Shown here: positions 1-7,635 of the stretch, one piece after another
Layout: every line of letters starts with the position of its first letter
Position numbering within the stretch: position 1 is the first letter of the stretch
Position numbers and translations under genes: made by a program
Assembly: GCA_016841245.1 (NCBI GenBank)
Contig: JAENZN010000020.1
Span: forward strand, 1-64,000
Direction of reading: 5' to 3'
Length of the DNA stretch: 64,000 nt
DNA from: Syntrophomonas sp.
GTDB lineage: Bacteria; Bacillota; Syntrophomonadia; Syntrophomonadales; Syntrophomonadaceae
Notes under the pieces: model-generated
Told to the model about the DNA's origin: nothing
Databases searched by the model: none
Seen by the model: only the letters and a program-made list of their open reading frames with translations

Positions 1-2
1 CT

Positions 3-45
3 TATGTACTTTTAGGCTGCCATTCTATGTACTTTTATTTTGCCA
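3..45. repeat. Tandem 20-bp direct repeats, possible IS end
   Basis: Two 20-base copies (3-22 and 26-45) start with TATGTACTTTTA and end with TGCCA, differing at three positions, with a 23-base period. Repeated blocks of this kind with a TGTAC...TTTT core are typical of IS21-family termini, so this may be the end of an element lying to the left. No transposase is in the window, so the assignment is an inference. The rest of the stretch to base 531 is AT-rich and shows no convincing gene. Confidence 0.4.
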
Positions 46-531
46 TATACAAGGGGCTACGATAGTATAAAACTATTCTAAAAAATGCTCAAAAATACAG
101 GAAAAGATTTACAAAATGTTGAAATAAGAAATCAGGTTTTATACCGGAAATCTAAGTAATTGATTGTGTGAAGCTGATTGTTGACAAGTCTACGGTGTCA
201 GGGGGCAGGTTATTGACAATAATCTATAGTCTGTTGGACATACTCAAACAAAATAGGAAATTAATAGAACAGTAGATTCCTATGTCAGCAACCCCGTTTC
301 TCAACACCATAGTCTCCTTAATAAAATTACTGTAGGTAGCTAATTGTTTATAAAAACATATAAACGAGGCGTGCGGGGATATTAAAAAGTTGGATACCAA
401 GAGGGCGCGGCACTGTCTATAACAGCGAATATGCGGTTCCGGCTTCGCCTCCACCCAAATCCTTCGCGTTGCTCAGGACTTTGCATATTAGCGGACCGTT
501 GGGCGAATATCAGTTTAAGAGGGAGATAATT

Positions 532-1014
532 ATGAACTGTCTTGAAAATATAAAATTACTGGTTGATATTATTCAAGGTATTGTTATAATCGCTGTTACA
601 GTTTTTACTGCGAGATGGACCTTTAAGACTTTTGCCCATAAAGAAAAACTACAAGAGCTTAAAGAACTGAAACAATTGATAGATTTATATCATTATAAAT
701 TGCAAATCTTTTGCGCGCAGTTACGTGAAAGCGAAGTAAACCAAAAAGAAATTGAGGAAAAACTTGAATTAGTAATGTTACATAATAAACTGTTGGCGTT
801 TTCTAATCAGAATTTATATACGAAAAAAGATTTTAGAAAAAACATTCAACAAATTGTTGGCAGTTGGCTAACTAACGAACGCTTAAAACTGGTCCAAAGA
901 AGAGAAAACGTAAAATTGGATGAAAATAAAATTAAAGAGACCTGGCAAAAATTCGAGGATGAGTATAAAAAAGTAATGGATTTAATTGATGAAGAAGCGG
1001 GAAAGATCTTATAG
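532..1014 (+). CDS. Hypothetical membrane-anchored helical protein
   Basis: This 160-residue protein has one N-terminal hydrophobic segment (about residues 8-27, LLVDIIQGIVIIAVTVFTA) followed by a charged, Lys/Glu-rich, probably coiled-coil region to the end. The reading frame is open from 469, but the ATG at 532 is preceded by GAGGGAGA and sits exactly at the start of the membrane segment, so I take 532 as the start. The form is that of a single-pass protein with a cytoplasmic helical tail. I do not recognise the family. It stands alone, ahead of a terminator and an integrase, inside the mobile island. Confidence 0.6.
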   Translation: MNCLENIKLLVDIIQGIVIIAVTVFTARWTFKTFAHKEKLQELKELKQLIDLYHYKLQIFCAQLRESEVNQKEIEEKLELVMLHNKLLAFSNQNLYTKKDFRKNIQQIVGSWLTNERLKLVQRRENVKLDENKIKETWQKFEDEYKKVMDLIDEEAGKIL

Positions 1015-1093
1015 AATTAAGATAGCTTGATACTTCGCCTCAACCAGCAATTAGGTAAGCTGAAAACTTCATGGTATACCCATTAATCAAATT

Positions 1094-1125
1094 AGTCTAA
1101 CGTCTCCCAAACGTTGGACTTTTTT
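1094..1125 (+). terminator. Intrinsic terminator
   Basis: Nine-base arms (AGTCTAACG with CGTTGGACT, one G-U pair) close a 9-base loop and are followed by six T. It ends transcription of the gene at 532 before the integrase. Confidence 0.75.
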
Positions 1126-1157
1126 ATGCAATTTTTGAAAGGAAGTGTTTAAAAACT

Positions 1158-2045
1158 ATGGCAAAACATGGTTCACTCAAATACCAACTTAACCAGCGTC
1201 TTAATGAACTAAAAAGATTTGGCCAAAGCAAGCACCAGGCCAAACAGCAAGAGAAAGAACGCTGCCGGGAGGAAGGCCGCTCTTGGAACCCGGCTCGTAC
1301 GGAGGGAATATTTTCGCACAGGACATGCGATGCCTACCGGGAGTCCACCCAACGATTTCTGGTTTGGGAAAAAGAACACCATCCGGAACAGAAAATTTTA
1401 AGAGAGATTCCCCGTGAACATATGGGGAAATATCTACAGGAGCGAATTGACCGGGGCCTAAGTGCTTGGACGCTAAAAGCTGATGCAGCTGCCCTGGCTA
1501 AAATCTTCGATTGCAGTAGCAGGGATTTCGATGTAAAGCTTCCTGAACGGAGAATTGAAAATCGCGTGAAAAACCGCGGCGTAATAAAAGATTTTTCAGA
1601 GAAAAATAATCGGGATCTGGTTACATTATCGAAGGGCTCAGGCCTTCGGCGACACGAAATTAAAGCGCTCAAACCCGAGAACATATTTGAGAAAGACGGT
1701 AGAGTCTGTGTGAAAGTGGAACGCGGGAAGGGTGGTAAACCTCGTGTAGCTCCTGTATTAAGAGGATACGAACAAGCTATTCGAGATCTTAGGGAACGCA
1801 CCCTGGACCAAGAAAAAGTAATAGAAAATATCCCGAAACAGGCACCAATCCACGCATACCGCGGGGAATACGCAAAGAATCTATACCAAGGGATCAAGCA
1901 AGAAAGAGGGCTAGAGAAGAACCGGGAACGAGATATAATCCACACTAGGGATGGTCGCAGATATGACCGAGACATTACCAGACAGGTAAGCCGAGCCCTC
2001 GGTCATAACCGGGTAGAGGTGGTGGTATCGAACTACTTTTCATAA
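1158..2045 (+). CDS. Tyrosine recombinase / integrase
   Basis: The 295-residue protein carries the catalytic set of the tyrosine recombinases: Arg in SGLRRHE (about residue 168), a beta-hairpin Lys in ERGKGGKPR, HxxR as HAYR, a second His in LGHNR, and the nucleophile Tyr in SNYF three residues from the C-terminus. The N-terminal half (about residues 50-120) matches a SAM-like core-binding domain. The family cuts and rejoins DNA at attachment or resolution sites. GGAAGTG precedes the start. It lies apart from the second integrase at 13164 and is of a different subtype, so it may belong to an older element or act as a resolvase. All catalytic residues are present and it seems intact. Confidence 0.85.
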   Translation: MAKHGSLKYQLNQRLNELKRFGQSKHQAKQQEKERCREEGRSWNPARTEGIFSHRTCDAYRESTQRFLVWEKEHHPEQKILREIPREHMGKYLQERIDRGLSAWTLKADAAALAKIFDCSSRDFDVKLPERRIENRVKNRGVIKDFSEKNNRDLVTLSKGSGLRRHEIKALKPENIFEKDGRVCVKVERGKGGKPRVAPVLRGYEQAIRDLRERTLDQEKVIENIPKQAPIHAYRGEYAKNLYQGIKQERGLEKNRERDIIHTRDGRRYDRDITRQVSRALGHNRVEVVVSNYFS

Positions 2046-2081
2046 AAATGTTTTACAACTTTTACCTCTTGTATAAAGAGC

Positions 2082-2414
2082 TCACTTAGCTTTGTTGCGT
2101 TTATTGGATTTTGTTCTATCAAGAACCTGGATCTGAATATCATGCGTTTCAAGTTTACTCTCTATACGCTGCAGCCGTTCCGTATGATCAGCTAGGATTG
2201 TGGTATGGCCAGCTAGTATTGCGGTATGGTCATTAAGGATTTCGGTATGTTCATCTAGCTTTTCAGTAATTGCTTTATAGCCATCAAAGAGAGCAGATAA
2301 TTTTTCTCCGTGGGTCTGTTCAATCCTGGCTACGTCCCGGCTTAGTTTGTCTTGACCATCATTTAATTTGACCAGTTGCTGCACAACAAATTCCTGAAAT
2401 TCTTTATCGTTCAT
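2082..2414 (-). CDS. Coiled-coil protein with heptad His-Thr repeats
   Basis: This 110-residue protein has a helical N-terminus and, at about residues 55-95, consecutive seven-residue units of the form xxHTxIL (DEHTEIL, NDHTAIL, AGHTTIL, ADHTERL), an almost perfect heptad coiled coil, and then a basic tail. Its start overlaps the end of the XRE gene at 2404 by 11 bases, so the two are translationally coupled and transcribed leftwards together. Similar coiled-coil proteins accompany phage-type repressors in clostridial elements, but no function is established from the sequence. It may oligomerise or act as a partner of the regulator. Confidence 0.7.
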   Translation of the reverse strand: MNDKEFQEFVVQQLVKLNDGQDKLSRDVARIEQTHGEKLSALFDGYKAITEKLDEHTEILNDHTAILAGHTTILADHTERLQRIESKLETHDIQIQVLDRTKSNKRNKAK

Positions 2415-2733
2415 TCGGGCTGTCTCCTTTCATGGTATCCAGCAGGGCTTGTACCGCTGCTAATTGCTCAGGGGTTAGTTCCCTGGCGGTATTAAGTAAT
2501 CGGCGCAGCTGAGGAGATAACTCAGGCGTTTCTTCAGCGAAGAAGTCGGCAAGAGTAATTTCCAAGTAATCTAATATTTTAAGCAAGGTTTCAAGAGAAG
2601 GAACCTTGACGCCGTTTTCTATCTGATTGATATAAGAATGCGCAAGACCAAGATCAATACTCATTTTTCGAGAAGATATACTTTTCAGGGATCGTAATTC
2701 ACCGATTCTATTTTGAATATCTTTAATATCCAC
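2404..2733 (-). CDS. XRE-family transcriptional regulator
   Basis: Residues 5-65 form a Cro/C1-type helix-turn-helix (SSRKMSIDLGLAHSYINQIE followed by PSLETLLKILDYL), with a short C-terminal region probably used for dimerisation (LTPEQLAAVQALLDTM). At 109 residues it has the size of small phage-type repressors and no peptidase domain. It is divergent from a second XRE gene at 2866, and the spacer holds paired operator-like sequences. It therefore probably represses one or both promoters of the island's lysogeny-like switch (inference). Confidence 0.8.
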   Translation of the reverse strand: MDIKDIQNRIGELRSLKSISSRKMSIDLGLAHSYINQIENGVKVPSLETLLKILDYLEITLADFFAEETPELSPQLRRLLNTARELTPEQLAAVQALLDTMKGDSPNER

Positions 2734-2766
2734 TATTTAGCCTACCTTTAATCAGTTTGCATTTTA

Positions 2767-2846
2767 ATTATACACAAAACAGGGTGATTTAATGCCAACT
2801 TTAAGTGGACGTTTTTATTGACATGCCAACTTATAGTTGGTATTAT
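2767..2846. promoter_or_regulatory. Divergent promoter with two operator copies
   Basis: Rightward promoter: TTGACA at 2818-2823, a 17-base spacer and TATTAT at 2841-2846. The spacer contains a perfect inverted repeat, CCAACT-TAT-AGTTGG, at 2826-2840. A second, imperfect copy (CCAACTTTAAGTGG) lies at 2795-2808. On the other strand TATAAT (2772-2767) can serve the leftward gene, placing the second copy just upstream of it. The layout fits repression of both promoters by one or both flanking XRE proteins. Confidence 0.65.
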
Positions 2847-2865
2847 ATTAACAGGAGGTGAGCAA

Positions 2866-3060
2866 ATGAGTTTAAGAAATAACCTGAAGCGATTAAGAAA
2901 TATAAATAATATGTCTCAAAGAGATTTAGCGGAGGCTTCAAAAATTACTCCAGCATATATTGGAATGCTCGAAACGGGAATTAGGACAAATCCCACAAAA
3001 GAGAAACTTGAAAAACTGGCTCACGTTCTCGGTGTATCAGTCGCCGAATTATTGAAGTAG
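2866..3060 (+). CDS. Small XRE-family regulator
   Basis: This 64-residue protein is almost entirely a Cro/C1-type helix-turn-helix: MSQRDLAEASKITPAYIGML followed by a recognition helix and PTKEKLEKLAHVLGVSVAELL. The frame is open upstream, but AGGAGGTG at 2853-2860 places the start at ATG 2866. It is the size and form of a Cro- or SinR-like small repressor. It faces the XRE gene at 2733 across a shared operator region, and the short genes after it (3109-3989) are probably in its operon. Confidence 0.85.
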   Translation: MSLRNNLKRLRNINNMSQRDLAEASKITPAYIGMLETGIRTNPTKEKLEKLAHVLGVSVAELLK

Positions 3061-3108
3061 GCTCAAGAATATGGTAATTGCCAAAATCATCAGAAAGGAG
3101 TTTGAAAA

Positions 3109-3345
3109 ATGGAGCCATATTATGCTCTGGATAAAGACACCGAAAAGACAGTATTGGAGCTCATTAAAAAATGCCAGGACTTGAACCTCGGAAACGTAAG
3201 TTTCAGTTATTACCATGACAAAATTGATTTCTATATCAGTCAATACAAGGAGTATTGGGAACTTGTTGTAAAACAAAACCGCAAGAATACCGACATATAC
3301 CGCATTGTAGGCAACATAATTAAATATCAGTATTCAGAAAAGTAA
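3109..3345 (+). CDS. Small phage-like hypothetical protein, paralogue 1
   Basis: This 78-residue protein has no recognised domain. It is clearly related to the product at 3536: both have NLGN(V/L)xFSxY, then (D/E)IDFYIS, then YWEL(V/I)VKQ at the same spacing. AGAAAGGAG stands before the ATG. It ends shortly after the shared block (IVGNIIKYQYSEK), giving the natural end point of the family. It probably lies in one operon with the XRE gene at 2866. The function is unknown. Confidence 0.65.
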   Translation: MEPYYALDKDTEKTVLELIKKCQDLNLGNVSFSYYHDKIDFYISQYKEYWELVVKQNRKNTDIYRIVGNIIKYQYSEK

Positions 3346-3358
3346 AGGGGGAATGATG

Positions 3359-3511
3359 ATGACTGACGCAGCTGCAATAGGATATATGATAATGGCAGCC
3401 GAAGAAGCAGGACTAGATGGTGATGCTATTAAAGAACTTGAGCATCTTATGTATACGCAAATGGACTTAAGCACAGAAGAAGAAGCCGAACAAATATACA
3501 GAAATTCTTAA
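3359..3511 (+). CDS. Very small acidic hypothetical protein
   Basis: A 50-codon frame lies between the two paralogues and encodes an acidic helical peptide (AAEEAGLDGDAIKELEHLM; STEEEAEQIYRNS). Three ATG codons follow each other at 3353, 3356 and 3359; GGGGG at 3347-3351 gives normal spacing only for the last. The tight fit between neighbours and the ribosome-binding site support a real gene. No family is recognised. Confidence 0.5.
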   Translation: MTDAAAIGYMIMAAEEAGLDGDAIKELEHLMYTQMDLSTEEEAEQIYRNS

Positions 3512-3535
3512 AGGATTAATAGAAAGGAGTTTAAA

Positions 3536-3910
3536 TTGAAGCCAAATTATCCGCTAAATCATACTACCAAGAAAACCATCCTGAGCCTGACTGAGAAGTG
3601 CCAGGAATTAAATCTAGGTAATCTCAATTTCAGCCATTATGATGATGAGATTGATTTTTATATCAGCGAAAACGAGAAATACTGGGAGTTGATAGTAAAG
3701 CAAACCAGGCCTGAAATAAGAATTGATGTTTACAAAATTGGTTATGAAATCATATACCTATGCTCTGCAATGCTGGGAATACCATCGTATAGAAGGGACG
3801 TGAATAGAGATGGAGGTAGCGGATCGAATTATCGAGGAGATGTATTATTACACCATCGAAACCGGAGAGGGTATAGAGAACGCCGAAGATATGTGGCTGG
3901 TCCTTTATAG
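3536..3910 (+). CDS. Small phage-like hypothetical protein, paralogue 2 with altered tail
   Basis: The product starts at TTG 3536 after AGAAAGGAG. Residues 1-75 match the protein at 3109 (NLGNLNFSHY, EIDFYIS, YWELIVKQ). After about residue 80 it departs into an Arg/Gly-rich tail (RRDVNRDGGSGS...), which overlaps the better-looking gene at 3810 in another frame. The tail is therefore probably not selected as protein and may come from loss of the ancestral stop codon or a frameshift. The function is unknown. Confidence 0.55.
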   Translation: MKPNYPLNHTTKKTILSLTEKCQELNLGNLNFSHYDDEIDFYISENEKYWELIVKQTRPEIRIDVYKIGYEIIYLCSAMLGIPSYRRDVNRDGGSGSNYRGDVLLHHRNRRGYRERRRYVAGPL

Positions 3911-3989
3911 GAAAGGCTTCATTGACGCGGTAAAAATGCTATTTGGAATCGTTGCAGGCGGTCAGACCGTAAAAGGGGGACAGGTGTGA
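3810..3989 (+). CDS. Small hypothetical protein overlapping the previous gene
   Basis: A 59-residue frame starts at ATG 3810, with AAGGG about 12 bases upstream, and overlaps the preceding gene by about 100 bases in a different frame. The product looks like genuine protein: an acidic helix (ADRIIEEMYYYTIETGEGIE) and an amphipathic stretch (LYRKGFIDAVKMLFGIVAGG), unlike the low-complexity translation of the other frame. It ends directly at a terminator hairpin, as expected of the last gene of the operon. The function is unknown. Confidence 0.5.
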   Translation: MEVADRIIEEMYYYTIETGEGIENAEDMWLVLYRKGFIDAVKMLFGIVAGGQTVKGGQV

Positions 3990-4010
3990 GGGGCTTAAAA
4001 GCCCCTTATT
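3989..4010 (+). terminator. Intrinsic terminator of the small-gene operon
   Basis: AGGGGC and GCCCCT close a TTAAAA loop, followed by TTATTATAA. The hairpin begins at the stop codon of the gene at 3810. Confidence 0.55.
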
Positions 4011-4192
4011 ATAATTAATGCGGGAAAAAGCCGATATACACAAAGGGGGGAGATATCACTATATTTTGTTTCAAAAGTCAAAAAGCGGCATTTTGGACTG
4101 TTCTATTATTTGATGTGACCTGTTGGTCGTTTAAGGCACAGAAAAAGCTGTCTGGCTAAAAATAGAGGCCAACAAAAGGAGGATTTCTTATT

Positions 4193-5038
4193 ATGATGAA
4201 AAGACTTAAACTCACGGTACTTGTAGTAGCACTAATATTGACGATGGTAATACCGGCCACAGCAGCCACCAATAACGTAACCGTCAAGATTGATGGGGCA
4301 GCCGTAGCATTCCCTGACCAGAAGCCTTATATTGACAGCAATGACCGTACATTAGTACCCATGAGGGCACCAATGGAAGCTATGGGGGCTACCGTTGATT
4401 GGGATAACGCTGCAAGACAGGCTATCTTCGAGAAAGACGGAACTAAGGTAGTATTTACTATCGGTAGCAGAGCTTATACTATAAACGGCGCAAACAGAAC
4501 CATGGACACCCAGGCGGTAATCACCGGGGACAGAACCTGTATCCCGATCCGGTACGCAGCTGAAGCCGTAGGGGCAACTGTAACCTGGGATGGGGCAACT
4601 AGAACCGTGTTGATTTCAACCAGAGCAGCGGAGCCGGGAGAATTAAAAGTAGAGCCGGAATTTGGGGCAACTATAGGAAACTCTGATATGCGATATTTTA
4701 ATATAGTCCTTACAAACGAAGAAAATTTTCCCGGTTATAAATTTCGGGTTGTATGCACCAATCACCCCGAGTTTAACACCTATGCTATGAGGCTACCCAA
4801 ACCGTACTCAACTGAATTTCAGTATCAGATCAGAAACATGGATAGATGGACAAGTGATATTCAATGGTTCGTACACACATATAGTGATGCTTACGATCCC
4901 CCCGCCCAAGTCGGAGAGGTGGTTGAATACACTGTCTATATGAAGGACAGCAGCAATCAGATCGTAGGTATATGGAAGGGCTCAGCTACTTTGAGCGATC
5001 AAGGGAAAAAGGTTCCGGGGCCGGTCAGAGTACAGTAA
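4193..5038 (+). CDS. Exported copper-amine-oxidase N-domain-like protein
   Basis: The 281-residue product has a signal peptide (about residues 1-25, ending PATAAT). The next 120 residues are two copies of the copper amine oxidase N-terminal-like repeat common in clostridial surface proteins: TLVPMRAPMEAMGATVDWD and TCIPIRYAAEAVGATVTWD. The C-terminal half (EPEFGATIGNSDMRYFNIVL...) is a probable beta-sandwich I cannot name. Such domains are thought to mediate surface or carbohydrate-related interactions; no oxidase activity is expected. An AAAGGAGG site precedes ATG 4193. The gene has its own terminator and begins a block of three exported or membrane products within the island. Confidence 0.75.
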   Translation: MMKRLKLTVLVVALILTMVIPATAATNNVTVKIDGAAVAFPDQKPYIDSNDRTLVPMRAPMEAMGATVDWDNAARQAIFEKDGTKVVFTIGSRAYTINGANRTMDTQAVITGDRTCIPIRYAAEAVGATVTWDGATRTVLISTRAAEPGELKVEPEFGATIGNSDMRYFNIVLTNEENFPGYKFRVVCTNHPEFNTYAMRLPKPYSTEFQYQIRNMDRWTSDIQWFVHTYSDAYDPPAQVGEVVEYTVYMKDSSNQIVGIWKGSATLSDQGKKVPGPVRVQ

Positions 5039-5063
5039 ATATTATCACAAAAGAATAATCAAT

Positions 5064-5096
5064 AAATGTCCCTGGCGCAGCCGGGGACATTTTTAT
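5064..5096 (+). terminator. Intrinsic terminator
   Basis: AAATGTCCCTGG pairs with CCGGGGACATTT around a short loop, followed by T residues. It separates the exported gene at 4193 from that at 5118. Confidence 0.8.
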
Positions 5097-5117
5097 ATTG
5101 AAAAGGAGGAATTTACC

Positions 5118-6506
5118 ATGCGTAAATTAATAGGGTTGTTATTCAGTTTTGTTATGCTGATATCTTTGGTAAGTCCAGCTATAGCCGGAGAACATTATAT
5201 TGATTACCGAGGGTATAGTATTATACTTCCAAATGACACTGAAGCTAAAAAACCTATTGCTATGCTTTCTATTGATGTTATGAATTCGCTGGGAGAAATT
5301 AAGGCATCGGCAGAAACGGCAAAGAATGAAGGCAAAGATATCGTAAGTAACACCCCAGCACCGGTTATTCAAGCCGTAGTAGGAGATACGCTGCAATTCA
5401 CAGACAAGAGTACCCCCTCTGTTGGCCGGCAGCTTATTGCCTGGGACTGGCAATACTGGACGGAAGATCAGCAGATATTTGAGTTAAAAAATAAAATGGA
5501 CAAAGAATTGAAACTTACAATCCCTGGCCGGTATCATTTTTACTTATGCGTGGGGGATAATATGCCAGTCAAGAAATCCACGAATACCGAAGACTTCTGG
5601 CTTTGGGACTATAACTGGTCTGAAAACGGCAACCATAGGGCTGTTAAAGAATTAGACAAGCAGTTTACAGGCTGGGAAGGATACTGGTATTTCCAAGAGA
5701 TCATAGTGGAGGTAAGTGCTGAAGCCCCGGACTTCTATATAACTCCGGAAGGATCAAGGGAATGGGAACAATCCTATCTGACCTGTGCTAAAACTTATAC
5801 CGGAAATCCAGGAGAAAGTATTAGCTTTCCTGTTACCCTGCATAATGCTGGTACTGAAGCTATAACGGATTTCAGAGCTGTATGGAGCGGCCAGGGCTCT
5901 GATCCCGAAACAGGCTGGCAGGGAAATAATCCCGCTTGGGAAGCCGAAGAATTAACCAGTTTGGCAAAAGGAGAATCTAAAATTTTCAATGTAACCGTTA
6001 CTTTTCCCGAGCAAAACCAGAAATTGTATTTTAAAACTAACATAGACGGCAAAAACCCTGAGAGTGAGACGAATCTTGAAAATAACTTAATGGCAATATA
6101 TTTTCAAAAGCCAGGGGTAGATTTGGCGATAAGCGTAGAAACAGCAATGCCTGAAATGGAAATGGGTTGGTGGGGTGATAGTGCGATTGAGCCTTTTGCT
6201 GATGCCTACGTAAGCAGGTTGGATGATGGCACTGAGCCGGTTACAGCCGAAGTAACTCTGGTATCCCCAGGTGGGACAAGTGTTGAAATCATTACCATTT
6301 CTCCCGGGGAAATAGTATCATTGTTCATGAATTATCCGACCAATAAAGCTGGGAACTATAAGTTTTCCGCATCGGTAACGCCGGTGGACAAAGAAGATAC
6401 CGACACTAGTAACAACTGGGACAGCTGCATGGTGACTGTTGTGAAACAGGCAGAACCGGAACGACAGGACTCTGATAGCGGTATTCGCGGCGGGTTTACT
6501 GGATAA
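5118..6506 (+). CDS. Exported protein with CARDB-like domains
   Basis: The 462-residue product begins with a signal peptide (LIGLLFSFVMLISLVSPAIAG). Residues around 75-200 resemble a PKD-like region (VVGDTLQFTDKSTPS). Residues around 225-330 fit a CARDB adhesion-type fold (NPGESISFPVTLHNAGTEAI...NLENNLMAIYF), and a second related unit follows (DLAISVETAMP...DTDTSNNWDSC). The protein should be secreted or held on the cell surface as a binding module; no catalytic motif is visible. AAAGGAGG precedes ATG 5118 and a terminator follows. The domain names are family-level inferences. Confidence 0.65.
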   Translation: MRKLIGLLFSFVMLISLVSPAIAGEHYIDYRGYSIILPNDTEAKKPIAMLSIDVMNSLGEIKASAETAKNEGKDIVSNTPAPVIQAVVGDTLQFTDKSTPSVGRQLIAWDWQYWTEDQQIFELKNKMDKELKLTIPGRYHFYLCVGDNMPVKKSTNTEDFWLWDYNWSENGNHRAVKELDKQFTGWEGYWYFQEIIVEVSAEAPDFYITPEGSREWEQSYLTCAKTYTGNPGESISFPVTLHNAGTEAITDFRAVWSGQGSDPETGWQGNNPAWEAEELTSLAKGESKIFNVTVTFPEQNQKLYFKTNIDGKNPESETNLENNLMAIYFQKPGVDLAISVETAMPEMEMGWWGDSAIEPFADAYVSRLDDGTEPVTAEVTLVSPGGTSVEIITISPGEIVSLFMNYPTNKAGNYKFSASVTPVDKEDTDTSNNWDSCMVTVVKQAEPERQDSDSGIRGGFTG

Positions 6507-6521
6507 TAGGATTTTTATGTA

Positions 6522-6557
6522 GAGCCTCTTGGTTATTTATACCAGGGGGCTTTTTTA
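6522..6557 (+). terminator. Intrinsic terminator
   Basis: Eleven-base arms (AGCCTCTTGGT with ACCAGGGGGCT, including G-U pairs) are followed by six T, between the CARDB-like gene and the pseudopilin-like gene. Confidence 0.8.
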
Positions 6558-6581
6558 TTACTTAAGAAAGGTTGTGAACAA

Positions 6582-7322
6582 ATGCAAAATCTTAAAAAAA
6601 CACTTTCAAATGACCGTGGTAGTATTCTTGTATTATTTTCTGTGGTGATGATTGTATTTATTTTTATTCTTGCAGGAATGGTTGAGTTCGGACGGGTCTT
6701 GTTGATTCGGGAAAAATTGCAGACTGCAGCAGATGCTGCGGCGCTTGCTTCCTGCACTTCAGAAGTTAGACGCATGGTAGATATTGACGTAATTACCGAT
6801 AGAGGGGATAAAAAATACTCCCATTGGGTTGGCTCAGGCAATAACAGACACCAGGTAAATGGTTGCAAATCCTGCGGAACTGAGACCGAAAACGTAGTAG
6901 GAGAGGAACGGGAACTAATTGATAACGAGGGCTGGCGGGACTATTGCGCTGAAAGATGTAATTGCGGCGGATATAGTTGTAGTTACGAAATCAACGAGCG
7001 TTGGATAGAGTATACCGATAATAAAACCGGCAGCGGAGATACGGCAGAAGAATATTTCCAAGCGAATCTTGAAGCCAATGGACTTACCGGAGAAATCATA
7101 AAACTAATTAGATATGATGATCCCAATCATCCGGCATATCCTTCAGTTGTTGTATATGCCAAAACTGATATTACATCGTTATTCCCGGGCTTATTTGATG
7201 CTATTCCAGAAAAATATACTACAACCGTATGTGCTCAAGCCAGCACGTACTATCACAAAGATCCGAACGATCCCAATTCATGGCAAGAAGCGCCTGAAGA
7301 TTATACCTGGGTTGATTTTTAA
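6582..7322 (+). CDS. TadE/TadG-like pseudopilin protein
   Basis: Residues 10-55 show the TadE/TadG N-terminus: NDRGSILVLF, a single hydrophobic segment with an embedded Glu (GMVEFGRVLLIREKLQ), then the hallmark TAADAAALAS. This family is inserted in the membrane and takes part in Tad-type pilus assembly or surface structures. The rest of the 246 residues is Cys-rich in the middle (CKSC, CAERCNCGGYSC), suggesting disulphides or metal binding outside the cell. No other tad genes are seen here, so it may work with pilus genes elsewhere or serve as a surface protein alone. Confidence 0.75.
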   Translation: MQNLKKTLSNDRGSILVLFSVVMIVFIFILAGMVEFGRVLLIREKLQTAADAAALASCTSEVRRMVDIDVITDRGDKKYSHWVGSGNNRHQVNGCKSCGTETENVVGEERELIDNEGWRDYCAERCNCGGYSCSYEINERWIEYTDNKTGSGDTAEEYFQANLEANGLTGEIIKLIRYDDPNHPAYPSVVVYAKTDITSLFPGLFDAIPEKYTTTVCAQASTYYHKDPNDPNSWQEAPEDYTWVDF

Positions 7323-7337
7323 AAATCCTTTCTATGG

Positions 7338-7377
7338 CACCCGTGGAACTCAAAAAATGAGCGAAACGGGTGTTTCC
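7338..7377 (+). terminator. Intrinsic terminator
   Basis: CACCCGT pairs with ACGGGTG and CTCA with TGAG in a two-part stem; GTTTCC follows. It lies 15 bases past the pseudopilin stop codon. Confidence 0.55.
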
Positions 7378-7477
7378 TATTTATTAGTTATTGTAGTTTT
7401 ATGTAAAATCTTCAACCATTTGCATAGGAAATTTTTAGCACTGTGTAGAAATAGCTCAATATAAGTGGTAGGCAAAA

Positions 7478-7518
7478 AAATTATTGTAGGCAACCTGCTT
7501 GGTTGCCTACAATAATTT
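7478..7518 (-). terminator. Perfect 18-bp hairpin, terminator-like on the minus strand
   Basis: AAATTATTGTAGGCAACC and its exact complement enclose a five-base loop. Seven T follow the stem only when it is read on the minus strand, so it would terminate leftward transcription or insulate the defence-like block to the right. Confidence 0.5.
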
Positions 7519-7584
7519 GACTTGCGGCTAATGACTATTAGGCGAAGGTGAAATGTTTTACAATTTATTTAGGGGGGAGATACT

Positions 7585-7617
7585 ATGAAGGAATCCCCGT
7601 GTCTTCTTATAATTTAA
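7585..7617 (+). CDS. Ten-codon upstream ORF (possible leader)
   Basis: ATG 7585 opens a ten-codon frame (MKESPCLLII) with a strong AGGGGGGAG site at the right distance. It ends just before the Shine-Dalgarno site of the MBL gene. It may be a leader peptide or a chance frame; only its signals support it. Confidence 0.25.
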   Translation: MKESPCLLII

Positions 7618-7635
7618 ATAAAGGAGGAGTTCTTA

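Noticed and set aside
224..454. 76-codon minus-strand frame
   Set aside because: No ribosome-binding site and no recognisable protein features in an otherwise AT-rich gap.
1334..1975. 213-codon minus-strand frame
   Set aside because: It is antisense to the intact integrase at 1158, is Ser/Arg-rich and has no start signal.
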